DNA of 64,000 nt from Strix aluco (lineage: Eukaryota; Chordata; Aves; Strigiformes; Strigidae), in assembly GCF_031877795.1 (NCBI RefSeq), contig NC_133934.1:105960610-106024609 (forward strand), given 5' to 3'. Under the pieces are notes generated by a model, which was given only the letters and a program-made list of their open reading frames with translations, had not been told where the DNA came from and did not search any database. Positions within the stretch are counted from its first letter, which is position 1. Each line of letters opens with the position of its first letter. The position numbers and the translations under genes are program-made. Positions 24,738 to 36,098 of this stretch are shown piece by piece.

Positions 24738-26899
24738 CTAGGTAAGCTCTCTGGACTGGCTTGCCACATGGCTGCATGCCCCTATGGCCAGAGCAAGGGA
24801 AAGAAATATGTGGTGCAGGCAGGAGGGGACCAGGAGCAACACAGGTCTGTGTGGCTGCCCTCCACACACCCTAAATCTCCAGTCGCTTGCTCTCATCCCA
24901 TATCACCACTCAGCTGGGCCCATGCCCCGCAGGGCAGGGTGGGTTTGGGAAGAAGCAGCCGGGACAGGACTGGGCGGAGGGGACTTGAACTGCTGCCGCA
25001 CATTGAACTGTGTCCTCTGCCCTGCTATTCCTTCCCTGTGGGTGAGGCCCTGCAGCAGACGGGGAGGGGACACCCGGCAGGGTCACTGAACGACAGGATG
25101 AGCACTGGGGCTGCCCGGCTGACTTGAGATGAGGCAGGAACTAACGAGGAGGAGGACACTAGGCTAACTGGCCTCTGCTGCTCCCTGCAACCCAGGAGCT
25201 GTGAGCGCCTGCGCAATGGGAACAACTCGTGGAATTTTCCCTTTCTCACTTCAGTGTGAAACGTGGAGAAACCATACCCCTCACCACAGGTACCAGCTGC
25301 CTGGACAAGATGCAGATCTCAGATGGAAAGGGTGCCGGGTGTCAGTAGCAGGTGCTGCCTGGGACAAAGGCTGTGGGAGGGTACATGCCCCCATGGGACA
25401 TTCCTCCCGCTGGCCTCAGTCACCCTGACAGGTGACTTTGGACACCCTCTGCATTGCAGCTGGCCAGATCCCAGGCACAATCCCTGCCTTTCGCCACCTA
25501 CCCACACTTTCCCATGTGGCCAGCAGTCCCTAGCTGCAGTTGACCAGGCAATGGCAGCACGCGGGGAGCTGCCGTGACCATGCAGAAGGTCTTTTCTCAT
25601 GCCCTGTGATTACCTTCCCAAACACCGGCACTTCAGGCTTGCCCTTGAGAAGCAAACACTAATTTCAGCCGCACCCTTTCCTGCCCCCGGGCTGCAGGGC
25701 GAGGGTATCCTCAATTTATTCTGTGTTCACCAATGAGGGGTGTGGGACAGGAACCAGCCCTTGTAAAATCGCCCGGGTTGAACCTGCTGCCCTCAGCCTG
25801 CCAAACCAAACAGAGCTGATGTAAAGCAAACAGCAATGACAACAGCCTGGCTGCTGGCGAGGGTTGGGCAAGCAGCTGGTTTCCAGTTTGCTGGCCTCAG
25901 CAGATGGCGGCGGCGGTGGGAACAGGCGCTGGGAGTTCCCACCCCACAGGCACCCGACTGTGACGGCTGAGGCCGGGGCGGCCCGAGGTTCCCTCCTCTC
26001 CCGTCTGCCAGCGGTGCTTGTGCAACCCCCGATGTGAAGACAGCCTTTGAGGTATCAGGGGAGCCCCTAGTCGGTGTGACCCACCCACCTGGCCCTGGCC
26101 CGGGGGGGAATGCCAGTGGGTGGGTCCTCCCGCCAGCCTGCCAGCACTCCTTGCCGGGCGTCTCACCTAGGAGAGCTTTGGCTGTAGGGGAGGAAGCTGA
26201 TGTCAGAGGGAAAGACACCCAAAGCACACCCAATGGCTGGCAGCCGGGGAGGAGGCAGGGTGCTGGGAGCGGTGGTCTCTGGAGCAGCCTGTGCCACCCC
26301 AGCACACAGGGAGGAGCATTTGGTCTGTCTGGCCTCCACTGGGCACCGCTGCTGCCAGTCGCAGGAGCACGCACTGGCACTGGGCAAAGTCTGCCAGGTG
26401 GTTTTGGCAGAGCTGGATTTGCAGAGGATGCTGCCGGGAAGGAAGGGGATGGATTCGGCCATTCTTCACGAGATGGACCAGAAAACACTGCAACCTTTAT
26501 GGTTCACTTTTCGGTTTCTTTTTGTTTTGAGGCCACATTTGGTTTGCTGGACATGCATCTCATGCATGCACCCTGCTCAGCACCCCAGATGACGAGCACA
26601 GCAGACCCACGGCACATGTGCTGCAGGTGCTCAGCCTGCACCTGCAGCAGGGCAAGAGCTTGTGCCCGCTTCGCTCACAGCAGTGCCTGCAGTGTGGCCT
26701 CTGCAGGCGCCCGGCCGTCCATCCGTCTGTCCGTCCGTCGTCTGTCCATCCATCTGTACCTGCCAGCCCATCCCAGCCCCAGGCTGTTAGCACTGCCGGT
26801 CAGGCTCCCCAGTGCAGTGGGCTGCACAGCTGATCCAGGTTCAAAATAAATACTCCTGTTCAGCAGGATTATTTTTAACCCTGGGTCCGTTTTCCTCCT
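24738..26899. other. Intergenic sequence between solo LTR and orphan CpG island
   Basis: No gene is recognised. A 231-codon minus-strand frame at 25,793-26,488 and a 271-codon plus-strand frame at 26,034-26,849 overlap each other in GC-rich sequence and show no domain or splice support. Confidence 0.65.
26715..26757. repeat. CCGT/CCAT tetranucleotide tract
   Basis: An imperfect run of CCGT, CCAT and CTGT units forms a short microsatellite. Confidence 0.85.
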
Positions 26900-27214
26900 C
26901 GGGTTACCAACCCCTGCCCTCCTGGCACGCAGGACAGGGGTGCCCAACCGCCACCAGCGGGCCGAGGGGCGGCCGCTTCAGCTGGCAGGGCCGGCTGCAG
27001 GGGTCCCGACTAACCCACGCCCCGGACTGCTGCCTTCTGCCCGCGGGGGCTCCCACGCGGCCGGACACCCGGGGCTGAGGGGCTCCCCCGGGGCTGAGGG
27101 GCCCCCCGGGCCGGGCGGGCCGCAGGGGCGTCTGCGGAGGGGCAGGCCGGGCAGGGGTGCCCCGCCGGCGGGGCCTGGCCGGGCGCCGGCAGCCGCGTGG
27201 GCAGGATGCCCGAG

Positions 27215-27238
27215 GGGGCCGGGGCCGGGGCCGGGGCC
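27215..27238 (+). repeat. Perfect (GGGGCC)4 hexanucleotide repeat
   Basis: Four uninterrupted GGGGCC units lie in the orphan CpG island. The sequence can form a G-quadruplex on the plus strand. Confidence 0.95.
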
Positions 27239-27676
27239 GCCGCAGGCTCCCGTCCGTCCCGGCCGCCGCCGCCGCCTCCCAAACAAACAACAGCCGCTCC
27301 CGCTGCCGTGGCGACCGAGCCCCACCCTCCGCTGCTGCCATGGCGACGGGGCTCCACCCCTCCCGCCGCGGCTGACGCCGCCGCCTGCGTCGCCCGCGAG
27401 CTCCGGCGGGGAGAGGAGGGAGAGGGAGGGGGAGGGCGATGACGTTGCCGGCCCGTTTCTACGGAAACCACGCACCGACGTCAACAGGTTTGTGTGTTTT
27501 CAACGTTCCGCCGTCTCCCGGGTAACGTCAGGCGGTCGGCCCGGCCCCAGCAACAGCGCCGGGATTGGCCGGGAGGGGCGGGGGGCGTGGCCCGCGCGGC
27601 GCTGGACACGCCCCCTCTCCGCGGCAGGGTCGTGGCCGCGGGCGTGGGCCCGGCACCGCGCCTGCCCCGCCTCGCG

Positions 27677-27698
27677 CCCCCCCCCCCCCCCCCCCCCC
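27677..27698 (+). repeat. Poly(C) run of 22
   Basis: Twenty-two consecutive cytosines (G22 on the minus strand) lie at the edge of the orphan CpG island. Such a run can form a G-quadruplex or i-motif, and its exact length is prone to sequencing error. Confidence 0.95.
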
Positions 27699-27760
27699 AC
27701 GCGGGCCGCCCGTGAGCGCGGTGCCGGTGCGTGGGGTGCCCGGGCCTCAGGCACGGCGGG

Positions 27761-30700
27761 GAGCGCCCGGGCGAGGGGACTGTGTCCCTGGGTGGCCGCC
27801 AGTTCCCACGGCCTCTCCTGCCCCCCACCCCGGGCCTGAGGGGGCGAGCAGGGCCTGGAAGGAGCCCTGCGCAGGCTGCCAGCATGAGGGGTGTCAGAGG
27901 CCTGGCTGGGATATTGGCCTTAGCAAGCACCCCAAAACTCCAGTGGCCAGTGCGGGTGGCCAGAGGGGTTCCAGGCAGCCTGGAGGGGTCCTGAGCAGCC
28001 CTGCTGCTGGGCAGGGGGAGGAGTAGGACCAAGAGGGTGGCGTGTGCTGTGGGAGGCCGAGCATTGCCCCCCTTGTGACCGGCGCCTCGTTTGAGCTGCG
28101 TGAGCACAAACCCACAGCTCCATCCTCCGCTTCCTCAGCAGGGCTGGGCCACTCTCTCCAGGCTGTCTCCAGCCCCCTGGGAGACACAGAGTTTGTCTGG
28201 GGAAGGCAGAAGGGAATCCCTGTTTCCAGGAACCAGGCACGGGCGGCTGTCCAGGCTGGCTGACTGGGGCTTTGTGCTGGAGCACAGGGCGTCTTTTCTC
28301 CACTCCAGTGCCTGCCCACACGCACACTGGCACTCCTGGTGCCTGGGGAGGCCAGCATGGTTGGGGGGGTATTTCACTTAGATGAGAGGTGCCAGTTTTG
28401 CAGCCCACTGAGCTCCACTGAGATCCTAAAGCAATCAGGAAGAAAGCAAATTAACGCGTCCCCACTGGCTTGGCAGTTGTGGCCCTGGCAGCCAGTCTGC
28501 TGGAGGGGAGTACAGAGAAGGACAGGCCCTCCATGTTCAATCACCAGTCAAACTCGGTCCCAAAGTGGGTTGCCTCTTTTGTGGGGGCAGGTACTCGAGT
28601 TTCCAGGCCTGTTCACTGTCTACTTGTTTTCTGTCAGACCTCAACTGGCAAGGAAATGGCCGATCTCTTCAGGTGCTGGTATGGGCCTGGATAATGGCAA
28701 GTGCTTTCCTCTATTTGGAACGAGATGTGGGCTGGTAGCAGTGAGCAACAGAGAGTATCCTCCAGACACTGTTCACCCTGCAGAGATGGAGTAGAGCACC
28801 CGAGATGATCTGCAAATCTCATACTCCTCCCAGGTCTTTCTGTGCAAGCATATGCTTAGCTCTTGTTACAGTTGCACAGATACTTAGGGATGAGTTAACA
28901 CAAAAGAAGTTTCCCCCTCCCAGCAGTTCCCCCCAGCCAAACCAAAGTGCTTGGCAGATCTGGATCCTTGGGGAGGATCAAAGCCTCAGGGCTGGGCTGG
29001 CAGCGCTCCATGCTATTTACATGTATGTATATTCATAGTTCTGTTAACACCAGACCATTTAATAATACTGAATTTTGTATTTATTACATTTCTTAAATAC
29101 CATCTAAGGAACCTCAGTTTCCTGGGGTATTCCCAATGTTTGTTCCTAGGGCAGAGAAGGCCAACTCTCTGCGTAGCCATGCTTCATCATTTATTCTCTT
29201 GCTGTGTTACTGGGGTCTCTATTCCTGCAGTGGCAGTGTCTTTCCACAGAGCCGATGGCTTCCTTTGGCTCTGCTTGTGTGCAGGCTGACTGTCCAGCCT
29301 GAGGTACGGCTCAGCCAGAGCAGGGAACAAACACTTCACTTTCAAATCTCACCTTCCTTTCAGCAGCAGCAACTGAATGTGACTCCTGCTGGGGCCAGGG
29401 CAGGCTGAGTCTCTGTGAGTCCTTGCAAGAGCCTCATCGCTATGAGACCTGAGGACTCAAAAAAAGAGACCTTGCTTGTGTTGATGGCTGTCCTCTGGGG
29501 CAGCCTGCTCTGTGTGCTGGCCTCTGACACCGACTGGCACAGGAGGAAGGTGATCTGGGGACTACCTCCAGTGAATCAGGGCTGTTCCTCCAGGCAATGG
29601 CAAAGCTGTCCCACTCCCTTCCTCCCTCGCTCTCAGGTTATCTTCAGCTTTGTGATCCTTTGTTTGTCCTGAGTCCCCTTGAGCCGCTCCCCAGAGCACT
29701 CCCCAGTCACAACAATTAGAGGGTTTCTTTCTGTCCTGAGCCAAAGAATCTTCAACATCCTGCCCCTTCCCTTCACTTCGGCTGCTTTGTTCTCCACCCG
29801 CAACAAAATCTCCTTAGCTAAGCACAGCGGCCTTTTCCTCCTTCAACTCAGCACTTCCTCCTTTGCTACCCTTGGCCCATTTTCTTCAAGAGCCACTGCA
29901 CTGATGGAGGAGCAGGACCCCTTTACCCAGCCCCCAGCCCCTTTACCCAGCCCCCAACCCGTGGCATAAGCATTGCTGCAGCTGCCTGGCCCCATGGGGA
30001 AGAGGCATCTTGTGTGACGGGACCATCCAGCTGCCACCCCCAGAAAAGCCCTTGGACGCAATGAGAAGCCCGGGCTTTCTCTCAGTTGTGTGGGGTTTTA
30101 TTGCAGGCTCCTTGTGGGGTTCAAGCGAGGAAAGCACAGCTGTGCTTGCCTTGTTTGGATCTTGTTTGATTATCAGAAAAGACCTGCATCAGCCTGTCTG
30201 TCACTGGGTTTGAACGTGCTGCCTCTCACCGAGCGCGAGCTTATTGCCTTTAATTTCTGGGATTTCACTTCTAAATACTGAGCAGTTCCACAAATGTGCG
30301 GGTCATTTTGTTTCATGTATTTTACTCTCCTCTCTTCCCAGCTGGTCTGTGCCCTGGGATTATAACCATGAGCATGCACGAAGCCCTGGGCCGGGCCTGT
30401 GGCACTGGAGCTGGGGGGAAGATAAGAGGCCAGCTCGGCCCCGGTGCCCTGGCTCTGTCACGCCACCGCGGCACACGAAGTGAGGGCGCCGGCAGCAGCA
30501 GGAGCTGCTGCTGGAGAACTTTGGGCTTGAATTGCTCTGGGTTATGAACCCTCACTCGTGGGGCGATGGCTGCCAGCCTGGCCCCGGGGCAATGGGGTGC
30601 GGAGGAGGCGCCGTGATGGGCGAAGCCGCCTTTCGGACCTGCCGGCTGTGAGCGGTGCGTGGTTTCATCAGCCTGCGGGGTAAGGTCCAGCCGTGCCTGG

Positions 30701-33700
30701 CAAGCTAGCGTCCACCATGGCACAGGTGAAAGCAGCAGGCAGAGTGGTGAGAAGGGGTAGGAGGGCTCGACGGCGCCATCCGCAGTAATTGGTGGCCCGT
30801 GGCAGGCGGCTGCGCGACCACGAGATGCCGGGATGTCTCCGCTCGCAGTGTTTATTCTTTAGGATGTCCCTGTCACACACCCAGCTGCTGTGATTATTAA
30901 TTACTATTTATATTTTGCTTTGGGTATGTGCTGCATTTTAAAGACCAGCAGAGGTGGGAACCCTGCCCTCCTGGAGGCTCCCAGGCTAGGTGGGAGGGCA
31001 ATAGCTGCAGTGTGTTTTGGGGGGAGCTCAGGCCCCCGGGATAACGTGCTAAGGGCTCTTCCTCCATCCCTTGCTCCCCAGCCACATTAAGGGAGGGGGC
31101 AGACCCCCACCACTGGTTTATCAGCCCCCTTTCCTGCTTTTCCATCCCATTTGCTCCTGAGCCCTGCAGCCCCTGCCTGGCTCCACAAGCCTCCCTGGGG
31201 CCAGGTGGACGGAGTGTGTCCCTCGTGCCACGCTGGGAGTGCATGTGGTGGGGGACACCAGGAACAGGGGGTGTGCAGGTGTGTGCAGGGGGAATTGCAG
31301 TAACGCCCCTGGAGCCTGCCCATGGAGTCTGTACCACAATGGGTGTTCAGGTTATTGTGTGGATCCTCTAATGGCATGGGCAGTGTGCCTGGCCAGGCAG
31401 TGATGGCTTCTCAGTGCAGAGGGGTATTCTACAGTGAGGAGCTATTTTTTGGTGCCCACAGCAGTACTCTGCTGCTGGACTTCAGCCCCCAGGTCTCTTT
31501 CCCACCCACCCCAGCAGCCCTTGGTTAGCTAAAGGCAGATGTCCATCACAGTGTGTGCCTGGAGAGGGAACATAGAACTTTGCTATGGTCAGTGCTGCTG
31601 ACAGAGGGTGAGTCGGGGCTGTCACTTGGCTGCCACAGGGCCACACTGTTGGCATGAACTTTCCCCTGGTGAGTGGCCAAATTTAGGCACAGCCATCTCC
31701 TGCCCCTGAAGTGGGTTTTGGCTGTGCGGGTTGCACTGGCCCACATACCTCAGGAGCTTCTCTGCTGTGGTTTTCCAAGCCCAGGCTCAATCACAAGCTC
31801 AGCTGAAGGAGGGGTGTGAAAGCAGGGCCAAGTTCCCATGCTGCGCTCTGGGGCCGGGGAGCTTGCTGCTCCCTTGTAATCATGGGAGCTGCAAGCTTTC
31901 CCACCTCCCTGCTTGGAGGGAGGAAGAACGGGGGCCAGGCAGGTGGAGGGGTCCCATTGGTACTCAGGACAAGATCCTTGTTGAATGGGAGCTCTCCTGC
32001 CCTGCCAGCACCATTGTGATGCCCAAGGGGCCATTGCGTTGCAGGGACCATGGCCTCTTCTGTCTGGCCAGGCATCTGGTAAGAGCCATCTCCCTGCTGG
32101 TGGTGGTCAGCAGCCACCTCCTCCTTGCCAGCACAGGGCCCAGCCATGCCTGGGCTTGTCTGGAGCAGGGGGAAAGGGTCATGCTGGGATGGGGGACCCC
32201 TACCCCTGGGCTGGGGAGAATCCCAATCCCTACAGTGGTGCATCCCTACAGCTGAGGTCCAGCTGAGCACTGCCAGAGCCCGGCAAAACCCCACTGGCCC
32301 TAGTTGTACAGGTTTAATAATGTTGTAGTGCTCGATGGACTTGTGGTCCGTTCTTCAGATGGCACTATTTTGGAAGGGCCAAACGCCTCTGCCCATTTCC
32401 AGCTGGCAAGGGGGGCGAGGAGCCTTTGTCAGGCTCAGGCAGCATGCTGGCAAGGGCAACCCCATCACCCCGGCAGGAGGGTTCACGCTTTGACTCTGTT
32501 TTGTCCCTGCGGTACTGCTTGCTTCCTCTTTTTTTTCTCACACATGCTGTGGTAAAACCGTGTGCGCCCTGCGTTTGGAGCAAACAACAAACCCACGTCA
32601 TGTGTTTTCGCTTTCTCTGTTTCCTTGCCTCCGCGTGTTAGAAATGTGCAGCACCCGTGCACTTTCCATTTGGTACAAACAGAGCACACTCGGTCGCCAG
32701 CAGAGATGGCAACAGACGGTTTGCACGGGTGCCACAAAAATATTTTTGGGCTTTGGCGAAGCGGGTTCTCTTCCCTGATTTCCAGACACTTCTTTGGGGG
32801 GGGGCAGTTTGGCTAGAGGAACACCGGGGAAGTTTGTAGACAGCAGCAGGACTAAGCAAGGACTTTCTGAAATGTGCCTGGCAAATGTCTGGGCCTTGAA
32901 ACTGTCTTGGAAGCTCTTGCCCATGCTGGGTACCAGTGTGTCAACCCAGGCCCTGCTGGGGACGTGGCCACAGAGGTTTGGCCCACCACTCGGCCGCTGA
33001 CAGGGATGGTGGGATCGTGGCTTTGCTAATTTGCTGGCATGTCCCTCCTCTGGGCAGTGCTGAGGGGGGACCTCCTTGCCTGCAGCCTGGGGCTGCTGAA
33101 GAGACCACACTCATCCCACTGCTTTGGCAGCTGGCATGGGGTGGAAGGCTGGCCAGGGTGAGGAGTCTCCAGCAGCACCAGGGACCTGGGGTGGCCAATG
33201 CCTGCCCTGAGAGGGGCTAGCCCGTGGGCTGGTGCTGAACTGGCGAGAGGCAGCACTGGCCCCCACGGGTCCTTTCCCAGGGAGCGGTGCAGGCCATGAG
33301 CTGCAGCAGTTCTTGGCTATCCCCTCCGCTCTGACGGGCAGCTCAGAAATAGCAGCTGGCCCAGTTCTCCCGCCCCCGTGGCCCAGATCTCTAAGAACGG
33401 AGGTTGCTCGCGCAGCAACAGCAACAGCAGCAGCATCAGGCACTGCATTTAGCCCATGAGCTCAAACAGCGGGAGAGGCTGCCAGCAGGATCCCAGCCTG
33501 GCTGGGTGACGCTCCTGCTTGGAGACTGCGCTGCAGGCTCTGTTTGTTGCTGTAAACACGCTCACTGCTGCAGCTTCCCTGTTACTATCTATAGCCGCGA
33601 TCTCTTGGCTCCCGTGCAAGGCGAGTCTGCGGTCTGGCTCCCGGCTTAGCCTGACCTGAGCCAGGGCTGCCTGACATCCCCGTCGTGGGTGGGTGTCTCC

Positions 33701-33979
33701 GGGCTTCGCTGCAACAAGGATCAAAACAAAACCCAAACTGGAGGAAAGGACAAGCCTCACCCCTCGCTCCTCTCCGGTGGTTTCCCGGTGGCCCCCTGCC
33801 CGTGCCCTTGGCGGGTGTCCCAGCACTCCGGAGCGCTGCTCCCAAGCTCTCCCAAACTTCCTGGGGGACTGTGGCCCCCCAGGCTTCCCAGCGTCCTGTG
33901 CCATTGTCCTCACTCTCGACTATTACTCTGCACATGTAACAGACGAGTAAATAGTGCCACATGAGCGTAGGGCGTCCCT
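27761..33979. other. Intergenic sequence upstream of FOS
   Basis: No coding gene or mobile element is recognised. A 20-bp tandem duplication (CTTTACCCAGCCCCCAGCCC, two copies) occupies 29,921-29,960. Frames such as 31,731-32,255 have antisense counterparts of similar length and no domain features. Distal FOS enhancers may lie here, but the sequence alone does not identify them. Confidence 0.65.
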
Positions 33980-34361
33980 TGCTGCAGGGGAGGGGGTAGG
34001 TCAGGCTTTCCGGGCGTAGGCCGGCCTCGTCCCTGTGCCCAGCTCTGGGCAGACCCCGCTCTGTGCCGGGACGGGGCGTTACTTGCAGGGCGAAGCGCCC
34101 GCCTGCCCCGCTGTGGGGCCCGGCTGCGGCCCCGGCCCTGCTTTGCCGCCTCCCTCGGGGCACTTTGCTCCGCGGCTGGGCTGCGCGGGGGCCCCCCCAC
34201 CGCCGAGCCGCGGTGCCGCCGCCCCCCCCCCGCTCCGGGGGGGGGTGGGGGGGTGTCACCTGCGGCGGGACGGCGCCCACGGGGGGCAGCGTCGATGCGC
34301 CGGGGCCCTCGGTGGGGTCTGGCCACGCGTGGGGAGGGCCGTGGGGGTGGGGAGGGACCGC

Positions 34362-34411
34362 TGCGTCGCGTCGCGTCCCGTCCCGTCGCGTCCCGTCCCG
34401 CCCCGTCCCGC
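34362..34411. repeat. (GTCCC/GTCGC)n pentanucleotide tract upstream of FOS
   Basis: About ten 5-bp units of GTCGC, GTCCC and GCCCC lie about 30 bp upstream of the SIE in the FOS promoter. This is a low-complexity, probably length-variable tract. Confidence 0.88.
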
Positions 34412-34440
34412 GCGCCGCACTTGGCTGCAGCCTGGAGCGC

Positions 34441-34450
34441 TTCCCGTCAG
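34441..34450 (+). promoter_or_regulatory. FOS: FOS SIE (STAT-binding element)
   Basis: TTCCCGTCAG differs by one terminal base from the sis-inducible element of the mammalian FOS promoter, which binds STAT1/STAT3 after cytokine or PDGF signalling. It sits just upstream of the serum response element, the same arrangement as in mammals. Confidence 0.85.
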
Positions 34451-34464
34451 TCACGCCCCCTCGC

Positions 34465-34499
34465 ACAGGATGTATCCCATATAAGGATATCTGCGTCAG
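34465..34499 (+). promoter_or_regulatory. FOS: FOS serum response element (ETS + CArG + FAP)
   Basis: Three sites are adjacent. ACAGGATGT (34,465-34,473) is the ternary-complex-factor ETS site. CCATATAAGG (34,477-34,486) is the SRF CArG box. TGCGTCAG (34,492-34,499) is the FAP AP-1/CRE-like site. Order, spacing and distance to the TATA box (about 270 bp) follow the mammalian FOS promoter. The element mediates Ras-ERK and Rho-actin induction through ELK/SAP and SRF, and repression through the FAP site. Confidence 0.95.
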
Positions 34500-34731
34500 T
34501 GGGTTCCCGAGCCCGGCCGTACCACTCCTCGCGGGGGGGGGAACCCCGCCGCCTCCCCCCCCCGCGCCGCCCGCGGGGCTCCCCCGGCCCCGCCGGACAC
34601 CTCCCGCTCCTCGTCGCTTCCCTCTTCCGCGGCAGGCGGCGGCGGGCAGCGCGCGGGGCGGCCCCGGGGGCGGTGCGGGGCGGGCGTCGGACGGGCGTCC
34701 CCCCTCGCGAGCGCGGGTGACGCGTCCCCAG

Positions 34732-34739
34732 TGACGTCG
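34732..34739 (+). promoter_or_regulatory. FOS: FOS proximal CRE
   Basis: TGACGTCG lies ten bases upstream of the TATA box and corresponds to the CREB site near -60 of mammalian FOS, which mediates cAMP and calcium induction. Confidence 0.88.
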
Positions 34740-34748
34740 GCGGGAGGG

Positions 34749-34756
34749 TATAAAAG
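34749..34756 (+). promoter_or_regulatory. FOS: FOS TATA box
   Basis: TATAAAAG is followed by a start region expected near 34,779. The 5' UTR then runs about 150 bp to the ATG at 34,929 and contains no upstream ATG that I noticed. Confidence 0.92.
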
Positions 34757-34928
34757 GGAGGCGCGGCGCGGTACTCCAGCAGCAGAGGCAGCCCCGGCGG
34801 CGGAGCAGAGAGACGCGCGGACCGGACAGAGGGACGCACGCAGCCGGCCCCCTCCTCGCTTCCTTTCCGAGGGCGCTCCGCCACCGCCGCACCACCCCGC
34901 ACCGGCGGCTTGCGCGCACCGAGCCGAC

Positions 34929-35069
34929 ATGATGTACCAGGGCTTCGCCGGAGAGTACGAGGCGCCCTCCTCTCGCTGCAGCAGCGCTTCCCCGGCCGGG
35001 GACAGCCTCACCTACTACCCCTCCCCGGCGGACTCCTTCTCCAGCATGGGCTCGCCCGTCAACCCGCAG
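34929..35069 (+). CDS. FOS: FOS exon 1 (N-terminal region of c-Fos)
   Basis: c-Fos is a nuclear bZIP transcription factor. It dimerises with JUN proteins to form AP-1 and binds TGAGTCA sites as an immediate-early response to growth, stress and neuronal signals. This exon encodes residues 1-47, beginning [20 protein letters not shown] and ending NPQ before a GTGAGG donor (35,070). The start is the first of two consecutive ATGs, with G at -3, as in other vertebrate FOS genes. The serine/proline-rich N terminus is typical of the family. The four coding exons (141, 246, 108 and 609 bp) join in frame to give 367 residues plus stop, the length expected for an avian c-Fos. The whole gene including control elements is intact. 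Confidence 0.98.
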
Positions 35070-35507
35070 GTGAGGCGTCGGGCAGGCCGGCTGCGGGGTG
35101 GGAGCGCCCGGGAAGGGACGGGACGGGACCGCGGGACGGCAGCGGGCGGTGCGGGGCTCGGCGGTGCCCGCGGGGGAGGTCAGGCCGCGGTGGGCCGCCC
35201 CCGGGCCGGGGGCCGGATGGGGGGAGCGGTCCCGGTGCCGCGGCGGGGAGGGCGGGGGGCGCCGTGGCCCGGGCCGCGCTCTGCGGCGGGTGTGTAAAGC
35301 GGCTTCATTGATAAAACGCGAGTTCATTGAGGAGACTCCGGAGCAGCGTCTGCGTCAGCGCGGACGTCAGAGATATTTATATCAGGCCGCTCTCGTGTGG
35401 AGCCGGCGCTGGTAGCGCGGCGCCGCGGCCGGCGCGGCCCTGGGGGCGGTGGGGAGCGGTCCGGGCGCCCCGCTGACGGCAGCCCCCCCCTTTCCTGTGT
35501 CCCGCAG
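35070..35507 (+). promoter_or_regulatory. FOS: FOS intron 1 with candidate regulatory block
   Basis: This 438-bp intron has a GTGAGG donor and a CCGCAG acceptor. Most is very GC-rich, but 35,297-35,395 differs in composition. That block contains TGCGTCAG (35,351-35,358, identical to the promoter FAP site), GACGTCAG (35,363-35,370, CRE-like), and directly after it an AT-rich ATATTTATAT core. FOS intron 1 is known in mammals to take part in control of transcript elongation. A regulatory role here is inferred from motif content. Confidence 0.6.
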
Positions 35508-35753
35508 GACTTCTGCACCGATCTGGCCGTCTCCAGCGCCAGCTTCGTGCCCACGGTGACGGCCATCTCCACCAGCCCCGACCTGCAGTGGCTGGTGCAG
35601 CCCACCCTCATCTCTTCGGTGGCCCCGTCCCAGAGCCGCGGGCACCCGTACGGCGTGTCGGCGCCCGCCCCCGCTGCCTACTCCCGCCCCGCAGTGCTGA
35701 AGGCGCCGGGCGGCCGCGGGCAGAGCATCGGCCGCAGGGGCAAAGTCGAACAG
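35508..35753 (+). CDS. FOS: FOS exon 2 (activation/homology region before bZIP)
   Basis: This 246-bp exon encodes residues 48-129, starting [10 protein letters not shown] and ending RGKVEQ before a GTGAGC donor. It covers the conserved segment with [20 protein letters not shown] and a proline/alanine stretch. The run ending [12 protein letters not shown] leads into the acidic-basic junction of exon 3. Acceptor (CCGCAG) and donor fit consensus and phase is 0 at both ends. It lies within the FOS CpG island. Confidence 0.98.
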
Positions 35754-35862
35754 GTGAGCGGGGACCGCGGTTACTGGGGGGGGGGGGGGACGGGGGACGC
35801 GGAGACGGACTTGGCCGGCGGACTACCCCGACCGGGGGGCACCGGGCTGGCGGCGAGACTGA

Positions 35863-36021
<159 letters not shown>

Positions 36022-36098
36022 TAGCAAGGGAAAGGGGGGGGTGACACTCCAGCCGGGGGTGATGCCGGCTCTGGCTGACAGCTCTGCGCTTTCTGCAG

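Larger units (their letters stand above)
26900..27760. promoter_or_regulatory. Orphan CpG island about 7 kb upstream of FOS
   Basis: This dense CpG block has no recognised gene attached. It holds three CRE-like sites within about 90 bp: TGACGTTG at 27,440-27,447, CGACGTCA at 27,476-27,483 (minus strand TGACGTCG, the same variant as the FOS promoter CRE), and TAACGTCA at 27,523-27,530. It also holds CCATGGCGAC, resembling an RFX half site, near 27,340. A 299-codon frame (26,940-27,839) across it is a composition artefact rich in P, R, G and A. The island could be a promoter of an unannotated noncoding RNA or a CREB-responsive regulatory element. Direction of any transcript is unknown. Confidence 0.6.

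Noticed and set aside
25793..26488. 231-codon minus-strand frame
   Set aside because: An equally long plus-strand frame overlaps it. There are no domains and no splice or promoter support.
26940..27839. 299-codon frame in the orphan CpG island
   Set aside because: Overlapping frames of similar length exist on both strands. There is no protein-like pattern and it includes the poly(C) run.
33585..35327. 580-codon minus-strand open frame across the FOS promoter and exon 1
   Set aside because: It is antisense to a known gene in very GC-rich DNA, runs through promoter elements and low-complexity tracts, and has no domain features.
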